Made by a program: the position numbers and the translations under genes. From Lachnospiraceae bacterium (GTDB lineage Bacteria; Bacillota; Clostridia; Lachnospirales; Lachnospiraceae), in the NCBI GenBank assembly GCA_017513005.1, contig JAFWDM010000112.1, positions 1-37,778 of the forward strand: a stretch of DNA of 37,778 nucleotides, read 5' to 3'. Every line of letters starts with the position of its first letter. Positions within the stretch are counted from its first letter, which is position 1. The notes below the pieces were generated by a model, which was not told where the DNA came from, did no database searches, and worked only from the letters and a program-made list of their open reading frames with translations. Shown piece after piece: positions 1-7,416 of the stretch.

Positions 1-44
1 AAAAATTCGAGGGATGTTTCACGTGAAACATCCCTCGAATTTTT
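1..44. terminator. Perfect palindrome: bidirectional terminator with parS at its centre
   Basis: All 44 bases form a perfect inverted repeat. The outer arms are AAAAATTCGAGGGA and its complement, and the centre is the 16-bp parS site. A transcript from either strand would fold into a stem of about 20 bp ending in five U residues, so it should act as a terminator for the minus-strand peptidase gene and for anything arriving from the left. The palindrome starts at the window edge, so its true left limit is unknown. Confidence 0.8.
15..30. other. parS: parS centromere site 1 (ParB/Spo0J binding)
   Basis: The sequence TGTTTCACGTGAAACA is an exact palindromic match to the bacterial parS consensus bound by ParB/Spo0J. 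It is the innermost part of the 44-bp palindrome. Sites of this kind cluster near replication origins, and this one lies about 10 kb from the DnaA boxes. Confidence 0.93.
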
Positions 45-110
45 GGTTTCCTGAACCGCAGTATTTTCTCAGTTATTTTTGGCTTCCTGAATTGCAGTAT
101 TTTGCAGTAG
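40..110 (+). repeat. Two-copy tandem direct repeat of about 36 bp
   Basis: The segment 40-75 (TTTTTGGTTTCCTGAACCGC and the following bases) is repeated imperfectly at 76-110 (TTTTTGGCTTCCTGAATTGC and the following bases). It directly follows the parS terminator, in the non-coding gap after the S66 peptidase gene. I see no open reading frame with a ribosome binding site here. Confidence 0.6.
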
Positions 111-156
111 AAAATTTTCCTTCTTCTATAAGCGGTGGGATATTGCTTTCGTCCGG

Positions 157-183
157 CGCGCAGGACCCGCAAGTGCGTCTTGC
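157..183 (-). repeat. Interspersed hairpin repeat, divergent copy next to the S66 gene stop
   Basis: Read on the minus strand, this begins GCAAGACGCACTTGC and ends GGGTCCTGCGCG. It aligns without gaps over 27 nt with the repeats at 6150, 34146 and 36671, with roughly three quarters of positions identical. It starts one base after the peptidase stop codon. The half-sequence CGCGCAGGACCCGC recurs near 9006-9020 and 21174-21186. Confidence 0.5.
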
Positions 184-1227
184 TTATTTATCATAGTGAA
201 AGACTATTTTCTGCCGTACTGCATCAACTGTCGCATTCACTCCAAAAGGGATGATGCAGCGAGGGATTCCATGTCCTATATTAATGTTGCAGACGATCGG
301 GAGCTTCGGGTCATAAACGATCTTCTGCAGCAATTTTTTATAATCCTGCTCGTATATTTCATCCATAGGCTTTCCGACCAGGATTCCGCTGATCACGGAA
401 AAAATACCTGTCTCTTTTAATATTCCCAGGCACCTCTCATATTTCTCCGGATGCATCTGCTCTTCACTGGTTTCCAGAAGCAGGATTTTTCCTTTCCATT
501 CTTCCAGAGAAGGGAAAAGTCCGTATTTTTTTGCCAGTACAGGCATATCCTTATACCTGCTGCCATCAAACAAATCATAGAGGGAGTCCAGGCATCCCCT
601 GAGAATCTCTCCGGAAAAAACGGGCGGACCCTGCAACAATTCAAAACCTCTGTCCGGCCGGGATATCAATTTAGTTCCGATCCGCTCCTCTCCGAAATCC
701 GGTCTTGAAAGATACCAGATCGCGCTCGGCTCAATTTCACGGATCCTGCCTGTTGCAATAAGTTCCTCAAAATACTGTTTTGTGTAGGCCAGCATTTCTT
801 CTTCCAGCTCACAAGTATCTGTCAAAAAGGACTGCCCGTAAAAAGTGGGGATTCCGATCTTATGGAACATCAGATGATTGATCGTAGTATCTGAAAAGCC
901 CAGAAAGATCTTCCGGGAACCGCGGGCGGCTTCCTCTAATTCTCCGTTATCAAACAGATATGGAAGCAGTCTGTAGGTGTCATCTCCTCCGATCGCACAG
1001 AAGATCAGATCGATCTCCGGATCACGGAGTGCCTGCAGCAGATCTTCTGCACGGGCTTCAGGATGGTCTTTCAGATAGTCGATTCCCTTCATCGCGTTAG
1101 GCAGAAACTTAACATTCATTCCAAATTCCTGCAGCCGCCGCAATCCGATCTGCACCTCGTGGCACACAAACTTTTCTCCCATCAGGCCACTGGACAGGCT
1201 GACCAGGCCGACTGTTTTAACTTTCAT
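184..1227 (-). CDS. S66-family peptidase (LD-carboxypeptidase / MccF-like)
   Basis: This 347-residue protein is predicted to be a serine peptidase of family S66, which includes LD-carboxypeptidases that trim peptidoglycan tetrapeptides and MccF, which inactivates microcin C. The sequence shows the N-terminal pattern MKVKTVGLVSLSSG, the segment FCAIGGDDTYRLLPYL, the nucleophile motif GFSDTT (Ser112) and a late NINIGHGIPR with the expected histidine. The frame stays open upstream to an ATG at 1377 that lies inside parS. I prefer the start at 1227 because homology begins there and the length then fits the family, although the GGAA upstream is a weak ribosome binding site. It ends beside the parS terminator. 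Whether it acts on cell wall or on a peptide antibiotic cannot be told from sequence. Confidence 0.85.
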   Translation of the reverse strand: MKVKTVGLVSLSSGLMGEKFVCHEVQIGLRRLQEFGMNVKFLPNAMKGIDYLKDHPEARAEDLLQALRDPEIDLIFCAIGGDDTYRLLPYLFDNGELEEAARGSRKIFLGFSDTTINHLMFHKIGIPTFYGQSFLTDTCELEEEMLAYTKQYFEELIATGRIREIEPSAIWYLSRPDFGEERIGTKLISRPDRGFELLQGPPVFSGEILRGCLDSLYDLFDGSRYKDMPVLAKKYGLFPSLEEWKGKILLLETSEEQMHPEKYERCLGILKETGIFSVISGILVGKPMDEIYEQDYKKLLQKIVYDPKLPIVCNINIGHGIPRCIIPFGVNATVDAVRQKIVFHYDK

Positions 1228-1360
1228 AGTTTCCGCAGGAAGCATGTTATCAGATCTGCTGTTCACCGGCGCACTCCGGAAATCATCGGCTTTAAAAGCA
1301 TCAGGCCTATTAGAGGAAACAGACGCGCCATTTTGATCGTTTATTGTCCTATGATCTCTA

Positions 1361-1376
1361 TGTTTCACGTGAAACA
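1361..1376. other. parS: parS centromere site 2
   Basis: This is a second exact TGTTTCACGTGAAACA. Unlike sites 1 and 3 it has no extended flanking palindrome. It lies upstream of the peptidase start, between that start and a palindromic operator-like array at 1393-1414, so bound ParB could affect transcription of the peptidase gene. Confidence 0.93.
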
Positions 1377-1392
1377 TCCTTTCTTATTTAGC

Positions 1393-1414
1393 TAAGATTA
1401 TCTTAATCTAAGAT
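1393..1414. promoter_or_regulatory. Operator-like array of three TAAGAT half-sites
   Basis: The bases read TAAGAT, T, ATCTTA, ATC, TAAGAT. The first two half-sites form one perfect palindrome and the last two form another, sharing the middle half. The array is in the gap between yihY and the S66 peptidase gene, upstream of the peptidase. This is the usual look of a dimeric repressor site, but no cognate regulator can be named. Confidence 0.4.
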
Positions 1415-1525
1415 TTTCCGGGGGATTTTATTCTTCATTTCAGTCTTGGAATACGCGCGCAAAATAGAGAAATTCGCTTCATCGTGGCTGCTATGTATCT
1501 ATAATCTGTCGCATACAGTAAATGG

Positions 1526-2392
1526 TTATGTGGAGCATTCCCGGGATATTTTTACCTGAATAGCTCTGTTCAGAGAAGCCCCGTAAAACAGGAAGGTGAT
1601 GATGAATCTCAGCCACATGGACGCAAGGAATACGGCAGCAAGCGTCCCGTAAACAGTCGACAGTTTCCAAAACCGCGTGATAAAGTAGCCGAAAGCATTG
1701 GTAAACACGACCCATAAGACGGACGTCAGTACAGATCCCGGGAGCTGGTGGATGATTTTACGTTTTCCTGCCGGCAGAAAAGTGAATGTCATGACAATGA
1801 TCAGAGTCATGGCGGCAATCGTTATAATACCGCTGAACCGCAGGATCTGGTTGATCCTGTGACCGATCTGCTGCAGGGAAAGGAAGGTAAATATCCTCGT
1901 GACCAGATCCTTGATCGGCGCCCTGAGCATCTGAAAAAAAAGCATGGACGGAATCAGCAGGGAGAACAGGATGGAATAAATGATTGCTTTTGGTTTATCC
2001 AGAAAATAGTTTCTCTGCGTATGATTGATCTTTTCCAGACCCGCCATCAGGGCAGAGACCCCGTGGGATCCCGACCAGAGGCATGTAAATGCGAAGGCAT
2101 AGATGACGATCGTTCCGGACTGACGGTTCAGATTCTTGATAATACTGACGATCGCCGTGCGGAGCTGGGGAATATCCGGCACCACTTTCATAAGAAAATT
2201 GCTTATATCATCTATGGAAAACCAGGGAAGAATATTGATGATGGAAATGATCATCATCAAAAAAGGAACAAAAGAGATCAGCAGATAATAGGTTGCATTT
2301 CCGGCATAGATACCCATTTCATGCTTTGTATACACTTCCACTGTACGTTTTAGTAGAGGAATGATCTCCTCCTTTTTTATGAATGATCTCAT
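1526..2392 (-). CDS. yihY: YihY/BrkB family inner-membrane protein
   Basis: This 288-residue integral membrane protein belongs to the YihY/virulence factor BrkB family, once mislabelled ribonuclease BN. About six hydrophobic segments are visible, including YYLLISFVPFLMMIISI near residue 30 and a C-terminal TLAAVFLASMWLRFIITFLF. The family signatures GNATYYLLISFVPF and YGTLAAV are present. AGGAGG sits just upstream of the ATG. The function is not established; transport or envelope roles have been suggested for relatives. It follows mnmG after a terminator containing parS, so it is probably transcribed separately. Confidence 0.85.
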   Translation of the reverse strand: MRSFIKKEEIIPLLKRTVEVYTKHEMGIYAGNATYYLLISFVPFLMMIISIINILPWFSIDDISNFLMKVVPDIPQLRTAIVSIIKNLNRQSGTIVIYAFAFTCLWSGSHGVSALMAGLEKINHTQRNYFLDKPKAIIYSILFSLLIPSMLFFQMLRAPIKDLVTRIFTFLSLQQIGHRINQILRFSGIITIAAMTLIIVMTFTFLPAGKRKIIHQLPGSVLTSVLWVVFTNAFGYFITRFWKLSTVYGTLAAVFLASMWLRFIITFLFYGASLNRAIQVKISRECST

Positions 2393-2435
2393 AAGAAGCC
2401 TCCTCTGAAAGCCAGGTAATCAAGAATATTATAAC

Positions 2436-2484
2436 AGAAAAAACGGCAGTAAAATGTTTCACGTGAAACAATTTTACTGCCGTT
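2436..2484 (-). terminator. mnmG terminator with parS in its stem-loop
   Basis: On the minus strand a stem AACGGCAGTAAAA pairs with TTTTACTGCCGTT across the parS site, with one bulged base at 2471. The parS palindrome extends the stem. The minus-strand reading continues into TTTTTT, the layout of a Rho-independent terminator for mnmG, 84 bases past its stop codon. Confidence 0.8.
2455..2470. other. parS: parS centromere site 3
   Basis: This is a third exact TGTTTCACGTGAAACA. It is about 1.1 kb from site 2 and 2.4 kb from site 1, and it forms the apex of the mnmG terminator hairpin. Three full matches within 2.5 kb make this a ParB loading zone, about 7.5-10 kb from the origin. Confidence 0.93.
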
Positions 2485-2567
2485 CCGGTTTTAGCAGATT
2501 ATGTATTCCGCCACATATAAAAGAATGCAGACCAACAAAAAATACCAGTGGACGGTCTGCGTTTATT

Positions 2568-4526
2568 TCACATCTTCCTGCCCCGATTCTTTTCCAGATA
2601 GATCAGGAGGACAGAGATATCAGCCGGAGTGACTCCGGAGATTCTGGAGGCCTGTCCGATGGAAGAGGGGAGAAATTCTTTCAGTTTCTGGCGCGCCTCA
2701 TTTCTGAGGCTCCCCACATCATCATAATTAATGGAGGCCGGAATCTTTTTGTGCTCCAGTTTTTCAAACTGCTGTACCTGTTTTTTCTGCCGGTCGATAT
2801 ATCCTTCGTACCGGATATTGATCTCGACCTGATCTGTGATGTCTTTTGAAAGAGCAGGGCGGTCAGGATCCAGGGCTGCGGTCTTTTCATAGGAGAGCTC
2901 CGGGCGGCAGATCAGCTCTGCCAGGGAGCAGGCAGTTTTGAGCGGTGCGGAGCCCAGTGAAGCCAGGATCTCCTGGTTTGAAGCAGCTGCGCCGATCCTG
3001 CTCTTTTTGAGCCTTTCTGTTTCTTCCCGGATCTTCCTTTCCTTAAAGCAGACATACTCGTACTGGTTCTGTGTGATGATTCCTTCCTCATATCCATACT
3101 TTCGCAGACGAAGGTCGGCATTGTCCTGGCGAAGCAGAAGGCGGTACTCTGCGCGGGATGTCATCATGCGGTAGGGTTCCCGATTATCCTTTGTCACAAG
3201 GTCATCGATCAGGACGCCGATATAGGCCTCCGACCGCTTCAGGACCAGCGGTTCCCTTCCCCGGATCATGTTGACGGCATTGATGCCGGCAATGAGTCCC
3301 TGCGCGGCAGCTTCTTCATAGCCGCTGCTGCCGTTAAACTGGCCGGCACAGAAGAGTCCGTCCACTGTCTTTGTCTCCAGGGAGAGTTTGAGCTGGTTGG
3401 CATTGATGCAGTCGTACTCGATCGCATAGGCATTCTTTACGATGACACAGTTTTCCAGACCGGGAACGGTGCGGTACATCTGCTGCTGAACGTCGTCCGG
3501 CATGGAGGAGGACATACCGTCCACATACACTTCATTGGTAGAACGCCCCTCCGGCTCAATGAAGACATGATGTCTGCTCTTATCACTGAACTTGACGACC
3601 TTGTCCTCGATCGAGGGGCAGTATCTGGGGCCGGTCCCTTCGATGATCCCCGCATAGATGGGAGACCGGTCCAGATTCTGCCGGATGACAGCATGTGTCT
3701 CCTCATTGGTGTAGGTGAGCCAGCAGGGGACCTGCTCGATCTGTACATCCGCCGGATCTGTGGAAAAGGAAAAGGGTACGACGACAGGATCGCCGGGCTG
3801 GATCTTCATCTTTGAATAATCCAGTGTCCTGCCGTCCATTCTGGCCGGTGTTCCGGTCTTGAACCGGCGCAGCGGGATGCCGAGCCTGTCCATGGCATTT
3901 TTAAGCCAGGTAGAGCGCTGCATGCCGCCGGGTCCCGTCTCTGTGATCGACTCGCCGACCAGGCATCTCGCATTGAGATAGGTCCCTGTGCAGATGATCA
4001 CCGCCCTGCAGGTATAGATCGTTCCCGTGTGGATCCTGACAGCTGCAACACGGGGTTTCCCGCCGGGTGAATCATTCCCGTTCTGAGAAGCCTCTGAACA
4101 GAGATCCGTCCGCAGGTATTCCTGAAGCTCCTGCTGTGTCAGGATGTCCGTGACCTCCGCCTGCCGGATCGTCAGGTTTTCCTGGTTTTCCAGGACCTGC
4201 CGCATGGATCTCGAATATTCCGCCTTATCCGCCTGGGTGCGCAGAGAATGTACAGCGGGCCCCTTGGAGATGTTCAGCATCTTTGACTGGATAAAAGTCT
4301 TGTCAATATTCTTTCCCATCTCGCCGCCGAGTGCGTCTATTTCACGTACCAGATGTCCTTTGGAAGACCCCCCGATATGGGGGTTGCAGGGCATCATGGC
4401 GATACTGTCCACATTCATGGTAAACAGGACCGTCCTGTATCCCAGACGGCTCCCCGCCAGTGCTGCCTCGCAGCCGGCATGCCCGGCTCCGATCACGCAG
4501 ATGTCTGTATCTATCGTATAAAGCAT
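2568..4526 (-). CDS. mnmG: tRNA uridine-5-carboxymethylaminomethyl modification enzyme, FAD subunit
   Basis: MnmG (GidA) acts with MnmE to install the carboxymethylaminomethyl group on wobble U34 of certain tRNAs, using FAD, NADH, glycine and methylene-tetrahydrofolate. The 652 residues match the usual length. The FAD-binding glycine motif [10 protein letters not shown] lies at residues 13-22, followed by [20 protein letters not shown], then [17 protein letters not shown] and the C-terminal helical domain with [24 protein letters not shown] lies 14 nt before the ATG, a rather long spacing with no better start nearby. mnmE is directly upstream on the same strand, with 126 nt between. The usual downstream rsmG is absent; a parS terminator and yihY follow instead. 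Confidence 0.97.
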   Translation of the reverse strand: MLYTIDTDICVIGAGHAGCEAALAGSRLGYRTVLFTMNVDSIAMMPCNPHIGGSSKGHLVREIDALGGEMGKNIDKTFIQSKMLNISKGPAVHSLRTQADKAEYSRSMRQVLENQENLTIRQAEVTDILTQQELQEYLRTDLCSEASQNGNDSPGGKPRVAAVRIHTGTIYTCRAVIICTGTYLNARCLVGESITETGPGGMQRSTWLKNAMDRLGIPLRRFKTGTPARMDGRTLDYSKMKIQPGDPVVVPFSFSTDPADVQIEQVPCWLTYTNEETHAVIRQNLDRSPIYAGIIEGTGPRYCPSIEDKVVKFSDKSRHHVFIEPEGRSTNEVYVDGMSSSMPDDVQQQMYRTVPGLENCVIVKNAYAIEYDCINANQLKLSLETKTVDGLFCAGQFNGSSGYEEAAAQGLIAGINAVNMIRGREPLVLKRSEAYIGVLIDDLVTKDNREPYRMMTSRAEYRLLLRQDNADLRLRKYGYEEGIITQNQYEYVCFKERKIREETERLKKSRIGAAASNQEILASLGSAPLKTACSLAELICRPELSYEKTAALDPDRPALSKDITDQVEINIRYEGYIDRQKKQVQQFEKLEHKKIPASINYDDVGSLRNEARQKLKEFLPSSIGQASRISGVTPADISVLLIYLEKNRGRKM

Positions 4527-4652
4527 ATCTGCAGTTATGACCTCCTGTTTATAAAAAATGTATGATGAAAACCCGGCACTGTTTCAGCTGTCAGCGGACC
4601 GTTTGTGCTGTTTTAAGGATATTATGATGTTAAGCTCAAAAGTGATATCACA

Positions 4653-6104
4653 TTATTTTCCCATGCAGAATTTTGAAAAGATCTCCTCCACGAGGTCATC
4701 CCCGACCGCATCCCCTGTGATCTTTCCCAGGCTGGCATAGGCATTCATGAGATCGATGGCAAAGAAATCTTCACTCATACCGGCCCGGATACTCTGCCGG
4801 ACTAGCTGCAGGGATTCGCAGGCCTCCCGGACTGCTTCCCGGTGACGGGCATTTGTGAGCAGGACGTCACTCTGGTGGGAGAGTTCCCCCATACGATACA
4901 TTTTCTCGATCCGGTCCCCCAAAAGGTCCGCACCCTCCCCTGTCCGGAGCGAGCACGTGAGAAAAGCATCCGCCTCCGGAAAAAAGGAATGAACTTGACC
5001 TGAATCTGTCACAGGAGGAAGGTCACTTTTATTCAAGAGCAGAATACATTTTCTGACGGCCGGTGCTTCCTCCTTCCACTGATGCAGAAGGGAAATAATG
5101 GACTGATCCTCCTGTGTGATCCCTGCGGAGGCATCGAGCAGATAGAGAACCAGCTCTGACTGACTGACGGCGGCCTTTGCCCGTTCGATCCCTATTTTTT
5201 CCACCTGGTCCTGTGTGTCGCGGATGCCGGCCGTATCCGTGACCCGCAGGGATATTCCCCGGATCCGGATGCTTTCCTGCAGGGTATCGCGGGTCGTTCC
5301 CGCGATCTCTGTCACGATCGCGCGGTCTGCCCCTGCGAGATAATTTAAAAGAGAAGACTTGCCGGCATTGGGCCTTCCGATGATTGCCGTCCGTATCCCC
5401 TCCTTGAGCACGGCCCCTTTTTCACCGATTTCCAGAAGGTCCTCCATCTGTGTCAGGGTCTTTTCACAGACCCCGTCCAGACGCTCCGGATAGCCCTCCA
5501 GATCCCCGGCATAGCTGTCGGGATCATCCAGGGCGGACTCAATAAAGGCCATCTCATATAAAAGAAGGGACCGGAGTTCATTCACCTTTTCGGAGATAGA
5601 GCCGGAAAGCTGCCCGATCGCCGTCCTGCGGGCGAATTCATTCTGCGAGGCGATGAGATCCATTACCGCCTCCGCCCTGGAGAGGTCGATCCTGCCACCT
5701 AAAAAAGCCCGCTTTGTAAACTCCCCCGGTTCCGCCATACGGGCGCCTGCCCGCAGGACCAGGTCCAGGATCCTCTCCAGCAGATAGATTCCCCCGTGGG
5801 AGTTGATCTCAACTGTATCCTCCGTAGTATAACTGTGAGGGGCACGGAATACGCTTACCATCACCTCATCCACGCGGTTCCCTGTTTCATCCTCTATATA
5901 GCCGAATGTGATCGTATTGGGCGCATGGGATGCAAGATCATGAAGACCCTTTGCGTTCACATAGAGTCCCTCGCAGATCCGGACCGCGTCCGGACCGCTC
6001 ACACGGATGATCCCGATCCCGGCCGTACTCATGGCCGTCGCCACAGCGGCGATCGTATCGTTGGGAGCTTCCTCCGTACAACCATATTCCGGATACATTT
6101 TCAT
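4653..6104 (-). CDS. mnmE: tRNA modification GTPase MnmE (TrmE)
   Basis: MnmE is the GTPase partner of MnmG in U34 tRNA modification. The 483 residues show the N-terminal folate-binding domain (TIAAVATAMSTAGIGIIRVSG), a helical domain, and an inserted G domain with P-loop GRPNAGKS at 243-250, DTAG at about 290 and NKSD at about 358. The C-terminus is FCMGK, whose cysteine belongs to the family C-x-G-K motif. The start has AGAGGT six bases upstream. jag ends in its own terminator, so mnmE probably has a separate promoter. A conserved hairpin repeat (6150-6190) lies in its presumed leader. Confidence 0.97.
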   Translation of the reverse strand: MKMYPEYGCTEEAPNDTIAAVATAMSTAGIGIIRVSGPDAVRICEGLYVNAKGLHDLASHAPNTITFGYIEDETGNRVDEVMVSVFRAPHSYTTEDTVEINSHGGIYLLERILDLVLRAGARMAEPGEFTKRAFLGGRIDLSRAEAVMDLIASQNEFARRTAIGQLSGSISEKVNELRSLLLYEMAFIESALDDPDSYAGDLEGYPERLDGVCEKTLTQMEDLLEIGEKGAVLKEGIRTAIIGRPNAGKSSLLNYLAGADRAIVTEIAGTTRDTLQESIRIRGISLRVTDTAGIRDTQDQVEKIGIERAKAAVSQSELVLYLLDASAGITQEDQSIISLLHQWKEEAPAVRKCILLLNKSDLPPVTDSGQVHSFFPEADAFLTCSLRTGEGADLLGDRIEKMYRMGELSHQSDVLLTNARHREAVREACESLQLVRQSIRAGMSEDFFAIDLMNAYASLGKITGDAVGDDLVEEIFSKFCMGK

Positions 6105-6149
6105 GGCAGACCTCTGTTTTCCTGGAACTGAATTGATGTTTACAAGATT

Positions 6150-6190
6150 TCAAGACTCGCCCGCGAGTTTTGCGCGATGAAGAATAAAAA
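6150..6190 (+). repeat. Interspersed hairpin repeat, copy A (upstream of mnmE)
   Basis: The core CAAGACTCGC pairs with GCGAGTTTTG to give a 9-bp stem with one G-U pair. It is followed by the conserved tail TGCGCGATGAAGAATAAA. Near-identical copies occur at 34146-34185 (upstream of the response regulator) and 36671-36710 (upstream of mutS2), always with the downstream gene on the minus strand and the repeat in the same orientation. Base changes in the arms tend to preserve pairing. I do not recognise a known family. Confidence 0.7.
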
Positions 6191-6241
6191 TCAAAAGATT
6201 CATGATGGATTTTGCATGATGTCTTTTAGAATTGCAAGAGT

Positions 6242-6274
6242 AAAAAAATGCCGCCTCAGAAATATGAGGCGGCA
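6242..6274 (-). terminator. Rho-independent terminator of the rpmH-jag operon
   Basis: TGCCGCCTCA (6249-6258) pairs perfectly with TGAGGCGGCA (6265-6274) around a six-base loop. The minus-strand transcript then runs into seven U residues. It lies about 58 bases past the jag stop codon and separates this operon from mnmE. Confidence 0.92.
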
Positions 6275-6331
6275 CGTTACTGAACAGACTGTCGCAAAAC
6301 CCGAATGTAACAGCGGCAGGATCTGTATTCT

Positions 6332-7396
6332 TTATGATTCCTTCATTGTCACGATGACCTTGCGGTAGGGTTCTTCTCCCTCACTGTAGGTCGTCACATA
6401 GCGGTCTCCCTGCAGAGCGGAGTGGATGATCCTCCTCTCATAGGGATTCATCGGTTCAAGAGCAACGCTGGTGCGGTTGCGCTTGACTTTGGAGGCGATG
6501 TTCTTTGCCAGGTTTTCCAGTGTCTTTTTGCGGCGCTCGCGGTAATTTTCCGTATCCGCCTTGACATGAATATATCCGTCCACGCCCTTATTGACTACTA
6601 AAGAGACCAGATACTGGAGGGAATCCAGCGTCTGTCCGCGCTTTCCGATCAGAACGCCCATGTTCTCTCCCTTCATATCGAGGGTGAGCATACCTGTCTC
6701 TTTGTCATAAACACTGCTGACTTCCGCCTCAAGATTCATGGCATGGAACACATCCATGAGGAAGGTGTCCGCCTTCTGACGGATCTCCTCGATCTGTTCA
6801 TCTGTCAGGGCCGGGACAGCGCTGCGCTTTTTCGGCACAGAAGCCTTCACAGGAACTCCGGTACTGGTGGAATCTGTACCCCTGGTATCAGAAACGGATC
6901 CTAAGGCTTCCTCTTTATCAGGGCGGCGGGACCTGCGATGTCCCCGTCCGCGGCCCGCGCTGCTCCTGCCGGGCCGCTCGGCAGATTTCTGTGCAGTTCC
7001 GGCTTCTTCTGCTGCAGCAGATCCGCTTTCATCCTTTGGAGCTGCAGCTGCGTCCTCTGTCCCCGAAGGAACAAGTCTTTCTTCTTTTTCGTCCTCCCGG
7101 TTTTTTTCTTTTTTTCCGGCTGCCTTTCCGGCAGGATCCTTTGCCTTTTTTTCTTCCCTGCCGCTCAGCACGTCACTGATGATCGCACTGGTGTCGATCT
7201 TAGCGATATCCTCAGCGCCGCTTCGGATCCTCGCACGGATCTTTGCCGCTCTGGCACCGATTCCCAGAAAACCGGCTTTTCCCTGCTCGAGCACCTCATA
7301 CTCAAGCCTCTCGCTGGGAACTCCCAGTTTCTGACAGGCCACCGTAATGGCATCGGAAACTGTACGCTCCGTGATTTCAATATATTCCTGAGACAT
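6332..7396 (-). CDS. jag: RNA-binding protein Jag / KhpB (SpoIIIJ-associated)
   Basis: Jag (KhpB, EloR) binds RNA and in Gram-positives links cell elongation control with YidC. It has 354 residues: a Jag-N domain at 1-58 with KAGFLGIGARAAKI, a long charged low-complexity linker at about 60-195 rich in Lys, Glu, Ala and Arg, a KH domain with the GKRG loop at 251-254, and an R3H domain with NPYERRIIH at 317-325. It is longer than many homologues because of the linker. The gene starts 20 bases past the yidC stop codon, and a terminator follows, so it is the last gene of the rpmH operon. Confidence 0.95.
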   Translation of the reverse strand: MSQEYIEITERTVSDAITVACQKLGVPSERLEYEVLEQGKAGFLGIGARAAKIRARIRSGAEDIAKIDTSAIISDVLSGREEKKAKDPAGKAAGKKEKNREDEKEERLVPSGTEDAAAAPKDESGSAAAEEAGTAQKSAERPGRSSAGRGRGHRRSRRPDKEEALGSVSDTRGTDSTSTGVPVKASVPKKRSAVPALTDEQIEEIRQKADTFLMDVFHAMNLEAEVSSVYDKETGMLTLDMKGENMGVLIGKRGQTLDSLQYLVSLVVNKGVDGYIHVKADTENYRERRKKTLENLAKNIASKVKRNRTSVALEPMNPYERRIIHSALQGDRYVTTYSEGEEPYRKVIVTMKES

Positions 7397-7416
7397 AGTT
7401 ATCCTCTCATATCTCC

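Noticed and set aside
14-196. Short frames beginning MFHVKH at 14 and 2454
   Set aside because: The peptide is the translation of the parS palindrome itself; the rest is non-coding or antisense.
1228-1377. Longer S66 peptidase starting at the ATG inside parS
   Set aside because: The additional 50 residues have no family resemblance and the ribosome binding site would touch the ATG; the region is more likely promoter and centromere.
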